A stretch of DNA of 64,000 nucleotides, from assembly GCA_014898425.1 (NCBI GenBank), contig RCSZ01000001.1, forward strand, positions 620,001-684,000. Reading direction: 5' to 3'. Shown in pieces: positions 22,942 through 35,542 of the stretch. The notes below the pieces were generated by a model. It was not told the DNA's origin. It made no database searches and saw only the letters and a program-made list of their open reading frames with translations. This DNA is from Botryotinia globosa (lineage: Eukaryota; Ascomycota; Leotiomycetes; Helotiales; Sclerotiniaceae). How positions within the stretch are numbered: position 1 is the stretch's first letter; each line of letters starts with the position of its first letter. The position numbers and the translations under genes are program-made.

Positions 22942-25900
22942 CTAAATCAAAAGAACCAAACCCATCATACCCACAGCAACCCACAGACCCATCCCCTTAA
23001 CCAATTTCTCCGCAGCTCCCTCGAAAGTAACCGCGTTTGGACTCGCCACCGGCGTCTGCGTCGTCACGCTTCCACTCTTCGCGCTGGTGCTCGCGCCTTC
23101 CGCTTTAACCACGTACGAACTTGGTTTTGGCACTCTGGTGATCGACGATGCGGTACCAGTGGCAACCAAGGTACCGTTTCCAGCACCGTAAGGTGGCGCC
23201 ACGCTGTATGGTGGTGCGATGCTGGTGGCGGGAGATGGGGATGCGATTGCAACGGGGACGGGGACGACGGTGATGACTGAAGGAGCGATGATGGCGGAGA
23301 TGGTGGTGGGTTGGGAATTGATAAGAGTGGAGATTATAGTTGTGTAGACGCTTGTTAGAGATGCGGCTTCGGGAGGAGCGGCGGGTGAGGATGCTCCGAT
23401 GACTGGAACTGAGGTTACGATGCCAGCAGCGGAAGAAGCTCCCTTGGTTGGAATTGCTGACGATACCCCGGCGATAGATGAAGCTCCAACTGAAGGGGCC
23501 GAACTGAAAACGGCAGCGGTGGAAGAGATCTTGACAGCTGGTACCGAGGTCTCGATTCCAGCGGCAGAAGAGGCGCCAGAGGTAGGTACTTTGACAGGAG
23601 CGCTAGAAACAGTGATTGGATACACGGAAGTGTATGATGAGATAGTCTCAGTTGTGACTTGACCAGATCTAGCTGGACAATCTGTTACACTGGGGGCACA
23701 TGAGGTGATAGTATAAACAGATGTCTGGTAGACAGTTGAAGTTCCATATGAAGTAACTGTTGTGGTTGGAACGGGAACTCCAGTAGAGGAAGATGTCGAG
23801 CTAACAATACCACTATTTCCACTGGTTTCAGTGACGGGGCAAACGGTAGTGTAAGAGGAAATCGTCTCGGTGGTTACGGAACCAATTCTTCCTGGGCAAT
23901 CGGTTACGGTGGCTGCGCAAGATGTGATGGTATAAACAGAGGTTACGTAAGCTGTAGAGGTGGTGTATTGGACAATTGAAGTAATTGGGGATGTAGCGCT
24001 TCCTTGAGCTGAAGATGATGATACCGGAGATGTGGATGTGGTAAGTCCTTGAGCGGAAGAAGATGCTGTTTGCGATGCAGTGACTCCTGGAGCCGAAGAT
24101 GGTTTTGAAGATACGGAAATTCCTTCAGCAGATGATGTCGAGGTGGCAGTGGCAGTGACAGGGCAGACAGTAGTGTAAGAGGAAATAGTTTCAGTGGTTA
24201 CAGATCCAATTCTTCCTGGGCAGTCAGTAACTGTTGCGGCACAAGAAGTAATGGTATAGACTGTAGTAACATAGGCTGTCGAAGTAGTATATTGAATAGC
24301 CGAAGTTATTGAACCAGTTCCGGATGAAATAGATCCACTAGCGGAGACAGAACCAGTTGCTGAGGTTACAGATCCGCTGTTGGTAGTAGATCCAATTGAG
24401 AGCTCACTTGTACCAATTGTCGAAGATCCTACTACGGTTGATTCGGTTGCACTAAATCCAGGTCCAGTTTCGGTGGCAATGCCTGAAGATACAGTAATTC
24501 CCTCGACTGAAGATGTAGCGGTAGAAGCTGGAGTTGTTTCTGAGTGACTGTAGGTACTGTTTCCATATGGAGCAGTAGATGAGATAACAATGGAAGAAGT
24601 GGATCCCGGATATCCTGATGGGCCTGCAGATGATGTCTTGGTCTTGGTCTTAGTCTTGGATTTGCTCTTGCAAGGTTTAACACCTGTTCCAAGTGATTTG
24701 GTAGGGCGTGGTTTGCTAGATTGACCGGTACCAACAACGGAAGACTTGGTAGGGTATGGCTTGGTGGATGCTCCAGTACCAATTACAGAAGACTTCGTAT
24801 GATATGGCTTGGACGAATGAACACTTCCACTAGTAGTAGAATTAAAGGAGTACACTGAAGTATGACCGGAAGATGGCTTAGCGGAGTGAGACTTCGAAGT
24901 GTAGCCTGTTGCAATGCTTGTGGATTTGGAAGAATGCTCGGTGAAAGTGTAGCTACCAGTGGGCTTTGAAGAATGAACTGGCAATGTGCCACTTCCAGCT
25001 GATTTCGAGGAATGGACTTGCGAATGGGTCAAAGAAGATGTTGCATTGTGAGAGTATCCTGGAATGATGTAGCCAGATGATGCTTGAGTTGACAAAACTT
25101 CAGAAGAAGTCGAAGATTCTGCAGCGGAAGATTCCGATGATGAAGAGGATGTGGCGGCCGAGGTCTCTGAAACTGATGTAGAAGTAAGCGATGGAGTGGT
25201 TGAGGTCTCCGACAAAGTCGAAGATGTAGTAGTTGAGGATTCCGAAGAAATCAAAGTTGGTGTGGCAGAAGATTCTAAAACCGAGGTCGAAGTGGTTGAG
25301 ATCGAGATCACAGTGCTACTAGCAGCAGCAGATGACTCAGTGGATACTGGAACACTGGAAGTGATAGAAACTTCTGAAGTGGAGCTGGAACTACTAATAG
25401 TAGTACTGTGAACAATCGAGGATGTCGAAGTGGGAGGAGGTGGTGCGTAGGGATCCAAACAAGACTTAATAAATCCGTGGTAAGAATCTCCGTTAAGTTC
25501 CGCATCTGTATTTTCTTGAGAGTATGTAGCCTCCCAAATCATGACACCTCCAAATTGAGGTTTGTGGTGATAAGATTCAATCAAGCTTTGGGCCTCGAGT
25601 GGAGAAATGTAGTCAGATGCGGTTCCTGCCAAGGGAGAACCGAGAAGACCAAGATAGATGGAGGCACCAGCACTTGCACCACTGTTAATGGTTGAAACCC
25701 ATTTATCATAGGTAAATGATAGAGAGTATTTTTGCCCAGTTAAAGCATAGTCGTCGGCCCATTGACGAGCTGTGCATTGAGCTGCGGCATTGTTGTAAAA
25801 TTGAATCCACAAAAGATCAAATTGGGCACCAGCAATCATGGCTCCCATATTTGGCTCTGGCAATGGACATTGTGGAGCTCCTGAAATGAAATATTTCTTC

Positions 25901-26664
25901 GATGGGTTCTCGGCGAAATGTTCTCGGAGTCTGTTGATCATAGCGATGTAACCTTCGGAGTAATCTGAGGAATGTCAGTGGTGTTAACATACGAGTAATT
26001 TTGGTAGTCTATCTTACCAGTAGGACCAAACTCGATATCGAAATCAAATCCATCGATATCAATATGAATACTAGGATCAGTTCCATAGTAACCACCATCC
26101 ATTGGCCTAATTCCACCAGCATCCAACCAAGATTGTTTGAAAGGTCCATAACTTCCCCATAAGAAATCGGCGAAGTATTCTCCATCAGCTGCACCTGTGA
26201 GTTGATAAGTGTTGGAGGCTCCTCCAAGAGAAAGTAATATCTTCTTTCCCAACGATTGACAGTAAGGAATTCCCTCTTGAATGCCTGGACATTGAACATA
26301 AAGTTGATCTTTCGAAGTTTCTACATGCCCCAATGGATAACCTGGACCTGGTGTGAAGATTGGTTGACCATAACAAGCGTTACCAAAGTTCTCAGCTGGA
26401 TAGCCATCACCTTGTGCTGGGAAAACATTCATAAAAGCCAATGGAATGATGTCCACTGTAGATTGCTCGCAGTAATATGAAAGATTGGTTTGAGATGGTC
26501 CGGAACCCTATCGTCATCGTCAGCAATAGTATTTTGAACCTAGTTGTGAGCCATACCCAATACAAAGCCAAATTTGCAGGTGATGATGAATCATAGAGAG
26601 CGGCAGCTGGAGCAATGAACGCAAAAGTAGCCGCAGCCACGGTGAAAAACTTCGATGAAGACAT
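22942..26664 (-). CDS. GH18 chitinase, secreted, Ser/Thr-rich, likely GPI-anchored (1206 aa)
   Basis: Cell-wall chitinase of glycoside hydrolase family 18 (yeast Cts1 / Aspergillus ChiA1-like, class III). Exons: 26664-26557, 26507-26018, 25964-22942. The signal peptide is MSSSKFFTVAAATFAFIAPA and following residues. The GH18 barrel begins NLALYWGSGPSQTNLSYYCEQ across intron 1; KKILLSLGGAS and the catalytic DGFDFDIE (acid Glu near residue 195) are intact. After about residue 330 comes a very long Ser/Thr region with HSSK/KPYPTKSS repeats. Three tandem about 46-aa Cys repeats follow (core SCAATVTDCP ... TTETISSYTTVCP; at about 24154-24297, 23826-23970 and 23614-23757). The third lacks the last Cys (VYP instead of VCP). 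A hydrophobic C-terminus (GLWVAVGMMGLVLLI) fits a GPI signal. I see no carbohydrate-binding module. Confidence 0.94.
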
Positions 26665-26868
26665 TGTTAAAAGGATATTAAGTATATACGCAAAAATGAA
26701 AGTTCAAGAGGCCGAAGCCAGGTAAAGAATGTGATTGGGCTGGTTTGGTTGTCAAAGACAGGACGCAAACAAATGTTTGCACGGTACGAAGGACACCGGT
26801 TGATGAGAAGCTTGATGTCTAGAATTCAAAAAGAGAGGGGGAGAGAGGAAGAAAAGGAAAGAGGAACT

Positions 26869-26876
26869 GTATATAA
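26869..26876 (-). promoter_or_regulatory. TATA box candidate of the chitinase gene
   Basis: On the minus strand TTATATAC lies about 205 bp upstream of the chitinase ATG, a plausible distance for a TATA element with a leader of about 170 bp. It is a sequence match only. Confidence 0.4.
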
Positions 26877-29140
26877 CAGGGATATGTAACATTTCTCCTA
26901 GTCCCGTCATTGTCGAGACCAAAATCGAACGGTTCATCGTGAACCAGGGGTTACACAACGACTTCTGGCTAAATAATGCTCAGATATTGTCGAATTGCAT
27001 GTGAGGTTTCCAATGACAGCCATGATACAACTCGCTAAATATGCAAAGAACGAAAGGGAAGACCGTCCAAGGCACTCTTGGCAGGTAATTTCCCGAAAGG
27101 TAGATAAATAAAGGAAGCGCTGAGGTTTTGAGGTTCGAATAGCCAATGAGGAGGATGAATTGAGTTCACTTGTGGGAATAAGCCCGTCCCAGGGTGATTC
27201 TGCAGGAACGGAGTAGCTTCTTCGGCTGATTTACCCGAGGGGCAATTGTGCTTAAAGCATCAATTCGGCCGGCCCCTCAATCCACTTTGCGCGCAATGGC
27301 TACTTCATAAGGATAAACAATTGGTTGTGGGAGTGGGGATTGAACACTGTGATAATTTCCCCAATATTGATAAAAAGTAAGATCGGTATAACGTTCTCCC
27401 ATAAAGTTGGTCCGAATCATCGGGTCCTATTCAAATGTGTCATGTATGCTACTAACACTATAGTCTAGAATCCTGTCCTTCACTCTTGACTTCAAAAGTC
27501 AAAATGATTCGACTCTTGCTTCAAGATCCTATTAGTTCAAGGGGTACATAATGGGTGTGTACTTTATCTAGACGCTCATTCGATTTCATCAAAAAAACCC
27601 TCTTCTTTAGATCCCGAAATCCCGTCTCTTGAGTCTTGATAGATGACTAGTCAGGAACAGGATCCAAAACTAAGCGATCCGACCGCTCCAGCTATCACCG
27701 ACTCGTAGGCCGTGTCTATTCATCCTTACGATAGGTCCACAAATCAGGTAAAAGCTTATCTTTTCTAAATAGGATTCACTAACACAATCAAATTCCAATG
27801 CTGGCTTATGGTTGGGTAATCTTAAGCACCTAAAAGATGTCAGCAAATAGCCGAAGGGAGAGATTAGTTACATTGGCATCAATTGATGTAACACCCAGCC
27901 TGAACTAGGAGCACCCGTTGCCTAAAAAGAAAGATAGGGTGAAGGATTCTTGAAAGAGTAAAATTTCTATACGCCTAGACAAATTCCAATAACTGTACTG
28001 CGCCGCTGAGGGCCCCCTTGACAGTTAAGCACTTATGATACCTGTAAAATATTCGATCATGCCTATGTTTGATAATCTAAAATAAATATCCTGGAGAAGG
28101 GATAAATAGGAGTCCATCACCCAGAAATACGAAAGCACCATACATACCCAGAGATATACAGTATCTTAACATTAACTGTGCTGATTCCCCAATATTTCAC
28201 GCTGTCGAATCAAGCTTAAAATTGATCAACAGGATCGTCCATTCAACATCTATCATCCCTATCAAACTCTATCAAAGCATTGATATTCTTGGGAGTTCCC
28301 CAAACCCACATGGCCACCACACCCACTTCTCTTTTTTTCCCTCTTACTGTCCGAGCCATCCCAGATTACGTGAATAATGCCTGTTGCTCATCTTGAACCC
28401 AGACCCATTGGATAAAGATATTTCCAAAACTTTAACGGGAGCGCCGGTGCAATTCTAGAGTCTTTGAAGTTGCTTCGTATTGATTGATTTGGGCCAAGAA
28501 AGATTGTACGAAGTATATACTTCTAAACTTGGATACAATAGTAGAGTTGTAGTGCAGTTTCTTCTTTCATATTGGACAACTTTGTAGGGTAACTTAACAA
28601 CACTTAAAAGTCTTAAAAATTGATAGCAAATCGAATACATAATCATGGGTGGAAGTTGTGTTGCTATTTCGTGAACTAATACAATAAGGCTGAATTCAGA
28701 TGTAACAACAGTTATATATCGAATGTATTGACAAGATCATGTACGAACATAGTATGTAGAAAGGTAGTAATATCAAAGGCAATGTAACATATTCATTTTC
28801 TTTTCTAAAACTTTCAGCTCATGCTTGGAATATTGATATAAACGGTATTAACCGCACGCCAACGTTATGATTAGATGCAGCACCAAGAAACCAAACCTAT
28901 GCAACCTGCAATTGTACTGTGGCTAATTTTTGGGGGGTCATTTCTTCGACTATTCCATCATTTTTATATCATGTTATTAGTCAATGATTCTCTAGCGATG
29001 CCCCCTTAACCACGGGTTACACACGGGAGAAACGGGAGAAACGGGAGATATACTATTGAGGTTTTCAGACAACGATCCGAGCTGTAAACTCTATATGCTG
29101 TTGAAATCAAAGGGTATGGCTTGATTAACTAACACCACAT
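26877..29140. other. 2.3-kb gene-free region
   Basis: No supported gene. Frames are short and show no domain on either strand. There is a small direct repeat of GGGAGAAAC at about 29024-29048. Composition is ordinary, so it is probably promoter and 3'UTR sequence around the chitinase and the Hsm3-like gene, possibly with a noncoding RNA that I cannot detect. Confidence 0.4.
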
Positions 29141-30313
29141 CTAAGATAGTAGCTTTAAAGAATTGATCAATTCTTTCGTTTGTGAGGTTGATTCTGGCGA
29201 TAGAGTCACACCCTCAATCGATTGACGCAACTCCACGTCTGACTCCATAGCTTTCCTTATCATTTCAGCGACATAAGTTTGTCTCGGGCCAAAGAACCAT
29301 TCCACAGTACTCAGTGACTCCAGTAATTCCAAAAAGAAAATAGTCAGCGTCATGTGCATAAGCAGATCTTCTTTCTCCACCATTTCCATTGCCGCGAAGT
29401 AGAGTAGCCCGAGTTTCCCATCGTCCTGTGGCGACATATACTCCTTGTCGACTTGGCTCAATGTTGGTCGGGTGAGGTAATCAAAACCCGCGGTTACCAA
29501 ATGAGGAAGAATTCTCAGTAAACGAGCTTGAGCAAGTGTCTTTTGTTTCTCATCCAATTGGCCGTCACCTTTTCCGATAGTCTTCAAGCTACAGAGCGAG
29601 AAGAGTATTTCGTAGATTTCGACGTCTTGGAATATTCTTCGCCAGAGCGCTCCTTGTCCAGGTGGTCGCTGAGAACCAATATCCATATTTCCTACTCCAT
29701 TTGTGATATGTGTCAATTCTCGAACAGAGTCGACATCCAAAAGCTCTCCTAGCACTTGCGTGGCTTTCTCTCCAACTCCGACATGAGGGCTGCTAAGCCA
29801 TGTTCGGATATAATTCTCAACCACTCCTCTCATACCAGATAGATTTGCTACATCTGCGGGACTCTTGGCGGCCTTTTGAATAAGTGTTATGGCAAGAATA
29901 TTCGCCGCAGGTATGGGAGATCGAAGTGCGAGGATTAAAGCGTCTTCGGAAGCCAACTGGAGAGCCTGGGGGAATGTGATGGGCTGTAATAACTTTACGG
30001 ATAGACTGGCGAGTACTGTAGGGTCTTGTTGTGTGGTAAGGAGGATCTGAGTAATGGTAGGAAGCAGCTTCGGGATCAGAGGAGAGATGTTGTATTCTAA
30101 AAGAAGATTAGAAGCCGTGAAGATTGTGGAACACGACAGCTTGCTTTAAAGCTCTTCTACTATGTTGAGGAGAAGATGGCACATACCTGTAAGTTGCAAC
30201 TCTACGGCATCAAAGAGCTTGGTATCGATTGGGGTATCTGGAGATTTTACCAAATTCTGGAGATGAGCTTCAAGCTCCTCCAATTTGAATATGGGGGTAT
30301 CATCTATATCCAT
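29141..30313 (-). CDS. HSM3: Hsm3/PSMD5-like proteasome base assembly chaperone (360 aa)
   Basis: All-helical protein of the Hsm3/S5b group, which in yeast binds Rpt1 during assembly of the 19S base and was first described in mismatch repair. Exons: 30313-30187 and 30096-29141; the 90-bp intron joins VELQLT to EYNISPLIPKLL in frame. The start MDIDDTPIFKLEELEAHLQN is favoured because the leader then continues into the helical repeats. HEAT-like helices run throughout (for example ILAITLIQKAAKSPADVANL, then VVENYIRTWLSSP) and a C-terminal QTYVAEMIRKAMESDVELRQ segment resembles the family. No catalytic motif is expected. The name rests on overall pattern recollection rather than a signature motif, so it is moderately sure. 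Confidence 0.65.
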
Positions 30314-30851
30314 CTTGGACAATCTGTTTCTGAGCCGTTGTATTATTCAATGATTGTAGATTGCACAGTGATGTAAGAATCTGAGAGAGATCTTCCCAGG
30401 ATTTTAAAGTCTGTTGATTGTTCGAAATTAGAAGATTAATGTAAAAAGGTAAAGAGTGTTATCGATGATTATCAAAAGTATGGATAGCGTTCAAGAAGGT
30501 AGATACAGCTTCCAAGATTACAGCAGCAGCACCCCGCCATTTTAGTTAGTTTCACCGCCTTTTTAGAATGGCAGAAAATCTTGGGGGAATAATATCTCAG
30601 GTTAGCTAAAGTTGTTTTTTTTACAAAAAGTGACACGCAAAGTGATTCAAGCAACTTACAATCTTTGGACTCTCATTCAATCCGCGTATATACTCTATAT
30701 TACTTGCCGCAAACATTTCACGTCAATTGAAGCACAATATATCACCTCAAACCAGGTGCTACTCAAAACACATCCTGCCTTGGTGCGAATCATCGAAACT
30801 CGGCAACCGTCAATCGCCAATCGTCACAAGGATTTAGGAATCTAATATAGG
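30314..30851. promoter_or_regulatory. Bidirectional promoter of the Hsm3-like gene and RPC31
   Basis: 538 bp between divergent start codons. No coding frame is convincing. The two products (proteasome base chaperone and Pol III subunit) are both growth-related, which fits shared control, but no specific site is recognised. Confidence 0.35.
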
Positions 30852-31695
30852 ATGGCCTTTCGTGGAGGAAGAGGAGGTGCCAGAGGAGGCGGTATAAAAG
30901 GCGCAACGTGGGAGCATGATGCTACCTTGAAATTAGACTTCACACCAAGTGAAGATTACCCAGTACGTTCCATCACACTTTCTCCAAGTCTTTGGTGCCT
31001 TATCCTATATCCAATTTGTATCTTGGAATCTTGATGCGCTCATACAAAAAAACAACTACTAACATACATTTCAGCGGCATCCCAACCTCAAACGACCATC
31101 CCCTCTCACCCCCCAAGAACGCACGCAAGTAAAATACTACCGCACGCTCCGCGACAAAATCCACCGCGGACCCCTCTACACGCACTCTACCAAACGCGAC
31201 ACCGATGCGCCCGTCCGAACCTTTGGAGAAAAGCAATTCAACGAACAATACGGCCGACAAACCAAAGCGGATTTCGATCCCTTCCTCGGCGTCGAGACGT
31301 ACAGCATGAAGTATCAGCGAAAAAAGCGAGCGATACCTTTAGTGAGCGGGATGAATTTCAACAAGGAGTTTTATCCGCAGGAGTTATGGTCCGTGTTGAG
31401 TGGAGAGGAGGAAGCGAAGACGGCGAAGGATAATGCTGCGTTGGCGGCGATGGGAGAGGAAGATCCTTCGGAGAAGACTCGAGCGTTGTTAGCGAAGATT
31501 CAACAGGCGACGGGGGTGGAGGGGGCAGAGGGAGAAGAGGATTTGGGAGAGGAGGAAATTGAGGAGGAGCAGGATAATGATTATGAGGATGATGAGGAGG
31601 ATATGGGTGGAGATTATGATGCGGAGCAGTACTTTGAGAATGGTGAGGATGATGATGACGACGGAGGGGATGGAGGTGGTGGAGATGATTATTAA
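30852..31695 (+). CDS. RPC31: RNA polymerase III subunit Rpc31/RPC7 (243 aa)
   Basis: Subunit of the Pol III-specific Rpc82-Rpc34-Rpc31 subcomplex needed for promoter-specific initiation. Exons: 30852-30962 and 31075-31695. An RGG-type start (MAFRGGRGGARGGG) leads to TPSEDYPRHPNLKRPSPLTP across the intron, the conserved Rpc31 segment. The middle has YYRTLRDKIHRGPLYT and a GVETYSMKY patch followed by KKRAIP. The last about 70 residues are a strongly acidic tail (EEDLGEEEIEEEQDN... ending GGDDY), the hallmark of this subunit. Length agrees with yeast Rpc31 (about 250 aa). Confidence 0.92.
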
Positions 31696-33272
31696 TTTTG
31701 AGGGGAGATATTCATGCATTACATTTCGATTTAAGGCGAGGAGTTTGGGGGATTGGTATTTGAAGGAAAATTATCTCGCAGAGGGGTTATGTAAACCACA
31801 TCTGCTATATTGCATAGGCGTGGCGATCTTCGAAAGGAGTTAGGTCTCCTGAATCTTGGTAGGAAGTATTAAAGAGAGAATCAAGAAAGATACAAAGATT
31901 GTACCCGTATTAAAAAATGTTTCACACGAGAAACATGTGTACTTTTTATTTCTACTATTATTACTATTACTACTATTATTATTACTATTATTACTACTAC
32001 TACTACTCTAATAAAGCGAAAAGAAAAGGGGAAGACAGATGGGCTTTATATCAAAAGCAAGCACGCAACCAGTCTAATGCAATCCTTTCTTTTACCTACC
32101 TACCTACCTACCTACCTACCTACCTATCTACTAAGAGATATCACAGATAGATACATGAGATATCAATTCTACAATTCTACAATTCTACAATTCTACAATT
32201 CTACAATTCAAGTAACTACAAGTAACTACAAGTAACAGAAACCAGAACAGGAATCATATTCCTTCATGCGTATGAAACGAAGCGAAACCTCTCTTTTCTT
32301 TTCTCCCCTCTCCCCTCTCCCCTCTCCCCTCTCCCCTCTCCCCTCTCTCATCTTTTCCATACTTCTTTTCTTTCTTATACTTTCTTTTCTATTCTCTCTC
32401 TCTCACATATACATATACATGAGATATCTACCCGCACGCTGATATCACTACTTGTTTAAATCAATCGATTATTTCATTTCATTTCATTCTGCTATCCTAT
32501 CCTAGACTATGCAGTATATACCTCCCCTCCCCTCCCTTCCTCTCCCCTCCCCTTCATTCCTCAAAGCAATTTATAAATCAAAATCAAAATCAAAATCAAA
32601 ACAACCGAATAAACGCACCGCCCGTTCCCTTCCCTTCCCTTGCAGTCTCTCCTCCAGAGCGGATTGCATTGCATCCATTCTGTTTTATTGCATTCCATTT
32701 CCGAGGAAGTGAGTATGAGGGAGATATGCTATTCGTTCGAGGTATTTCAATACAATACAATGCAATGCAACGAAATGAAACGAAACAATACCTCAATACC
32801 ACAACACAAATCCCCATCTTTAATCTCGAACCGAAGTGAAAGTTCATATAAACACAAGCACAGGCACAAACGCAAACACAAACACAAACACAAACCAAGC
32901 AAACATACAAATGCAGCAAATAAACAAAAAGACATTTCCCTCCCTTCCTACCCCAATGCCCATGCTCATGTTCATGTTCATGTTCATACCCCTCCATCCA
33001 TCCATCTATGCCAATACCCATACCTATGCCTATGCCTATGCCTATGCAATTTTATTCCGCTCCTATTCATTTTCATTTCTTTCCGCAAAACCATTTCGTG
33101 AAGCTTTTTGTCTCCTCCAAGATGTGAGTACTAATTCAAAGTGGTTCTGGAGATATGCCATGTCATGCCATGCGATACGATGCGAATATATACCATACCA
33201 AACCAAATTAACCCTTAGAAGGAAGGAAGGTACCTGATAAGCGAAAACGAAACGAAGCGAAGCGAGGTGGAT
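31696..33272. repeat. Microsatellite-rich intergenic zone I
   Basis: No gene is supported; long low-complexity frames here are artefacts. Arrays in order: TAC/TAT trinucleotides about 31950-32008; TACC tetramers about 32092-32127; TCTACAAT octamers about 32165-32209; AGTAACTACA-type repeats to about 32236; TCCCCTC heptamers about 32303-32347; TCAAAA hexamers about 32576-32600; CAATA/CAATG/CGAAA pentamers about 32748-32788; ACAAAC hexamers about 32851-32903; ATGTTC hexamers about 32959-32984; CCTATG hexamers about 33013-33047. The units differ from array to array, so they arose independently. Confidence 0.9.
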
Positions 33273-35542
33273 TTACTTGGGGATATCTATGATTTTACCG
33301 GGATTCATGATCCAGTGTGGATCTGGGTTTGGGTTAGTTGGGTTTGTGGGTATATGGGTATATGGTGTGCTTTCTGATAGATTTAGAGAAGACGTGGAGA
33401 GGGAGGGGAGAGGAGAGAAGAGAAGAGGTAAAAGATTATTCACCTAATGCCGATTTGATCGATTTCATGACGCCCAGAGTATCATGTCCCAGTTCCAAGA
33501 GAAGAGATTCTTTCTTTCCAATTCCGATTCCATGTTCGCCCTGAGTTTCCGTTAGTTTACAATCCCAGTGTCGTCAAAATCCGAAAGTCAAGTGTACCGT
33601 GACTGTGCCCTCCATCTCCAAAGCTCTCACCACCATATTCTTCACACACCTCTCCACCTTCTCCATCTCTCCCGGCACCGTCCGATCATACATGATACTC
33701 TCGTGAAAGTTTCCATCTCCCACATGTCCCAAGATACTAGCAAAAAGTCCCAAATCATCCATTTCCTTCTTGCTCAACTCAATAATATCAGCCAGTCGCG
33801 AGAAAGGTACCGCCACATCCGTACTCCAGACCTCACTTCCGTTTTTCCTCAATGCTAGCATACTCCACAACGACTCCTTCCTCGCTGACCACAACAGCTT
33901 TTGTTCTCGCGCGTCTTTTGCGAATTCAAAGGAGCTACCGCGATGGGATTTGGCAATGGAGGACACCATTGCTATGTTTTCTTTCACTGATGCTTTGGTA
34001 CCGGAGAATTTGAAGAAGAGCGTGGGGAGTTCTTTCCATTGACGAGGAGCGGTGGATTTGGATAGATTGACGACTTTCATTTGGACTTCGTCCATGATTT
34101 CCATAGCTGCGACTTGAATGCCCGCGCGCATGACACCAGCTGCTGCCGCTGCCGCATCCCGGATCGTAGGGAAAGTGACTACAGCAACTGAGTATTCTGA
34201 TGGCACGACAGCGAGTTTGAGTGTGATTTCAGTTACTAGACCGAGGGTTCCTTCGGAGCCTACAAAGAGACTGTTGAGATTGTAACCTGCGGAAGATTTA
34301 CGAGGTCGTCGTTTGGTTTTGATGATTGTTCCATCGGAAAGCACGACGGTTAGATTTATAACCCAATCTTTCATGGAACCGTAACGAACGCAGTTGGTAC
34401 CAGAACAGTTTGTTCCTACCATACCTCCTATTTTTGCACTTGGACCTGGATCCACTGGGAAGAAAAGTCCAGATTGCCGTTTTGCAAGTTCATCATTGAG
34501 ATCCATCCACTAGAAGAAGATTAGAATCTACGCAGACTGGAAGAGGTAGATGGAAATCAAAACCAATCTAGAAATCTTACCGAAACCGATGGTTGAACAA
34601 CAATATCCATATCCTCTGGATGAAATGTAATAATTTGATCCATAAAAGCAAAATCCACGCTAACACCTCCATAAGGACATGATACATTTCCTTCCAAACT
34701 CGATCCCCCTGAATAAGGAACAATTGGTACCCGATATTTGTGACATATCGACGCAATTTTAGAGACCTCTTGAGTAGATTTTGGATAGGCCACTGCTACT
34801 GGTAAACAATCAACATTGGCAGATGACCATTCTGAGCTGTTGATGTAGATTAGTTGAGTATTTTGTGAATTTAGCAATGGTCTTGGAGAAGCTGTCTGCA
34901 GTGTGACTAGCCAAGATATTTCCACTTCTCGTGTAAGACGACCGATGTTTCGAATCCATAAAGACTACGTTTGCTGATGAAAACACAATAAACTTACTAT
35001 CCATGAGCCAACAAATCTTCCGGATCCGTAGAAATCGTATCCTCAGTTGTAGCTTCTTGAATTTCCTTCAGTGCCTATGTATTCACAATCTGATCAGTTT
35101 TTTTCCCCCCTCGCACTTTCATCTCTCATTTCCAGTCCATCAAGTTGATATCAATCCAGTTTGCAACCAGACTCACCATCTCCATCTCCTTGATATTTGC
35201 ATATCGAGGCACCGTAAACTTCTCTGGATCCGCATAATCCCTACCCTCACCCCTCCTCTTCTTTTCCCGTACCATGGCAAACGTGTAAGCTAAGCCGGCG
35301 GTGGCCGCTGCCAACAAAAGAGCATTTTGTGTCGACCATCCTTTTTTGTCTTTGAAATTGGATTTCGGGATCGAATTTGATACTTGAGAGGTTGTGTGTG
35401 TATTTAATTTCACATTTCTACTTTGATATCTCAATTGTCTTGTTTGAGATATTCCCGATACTCTCGCAGTAGAAATGTGAGAAAAAGGTGTACATTTTCC
35501 CGTGATGATTGTCGGTTGATGTCTCACCGAAAACATGGCCAC
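33273..35542 (-). CDS. DLD1: D-lactate dehydrogenase (cytochrome), mitochondrial (585 aa)
   Basis: FAD-linked oxidase that turns D-lactate to pyruvate and passes electrons to cytochrome c. Exons: 35542-35177, 35074-34998, 34836-34581, 34509-33598, 33540-33444, 33322-33273; all junctions keep frame. The N-terminus is a basic, Ser/Thr-rich presequence, followed by a membrane-anchor-like helix (ALLLAAATAGLAYTFAMV), as in yeast Dld1 (about 587 aa). FAD-binding: VPIVPYSGGSSLEGN and DPGPSAKIGGMVGTNCSGTN. The C-terminal catalytic domain has LGHVGDGNFHE and GEHGIGIGKKE, the latter restored by splicing exon 4 to 5. The end ALDPHWIMNPGKIIDIPK confirms the last intron. It is flanked on both sides by satellite-rich DNA. 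Confidence 0.95.

Noticed and set aside
31489..33237. Several 60-150-aa frames in the satellite zone
   Set aside because: They are repeat translations (poly-Tyr, Cys/Val, His/Lys runs) without domains.
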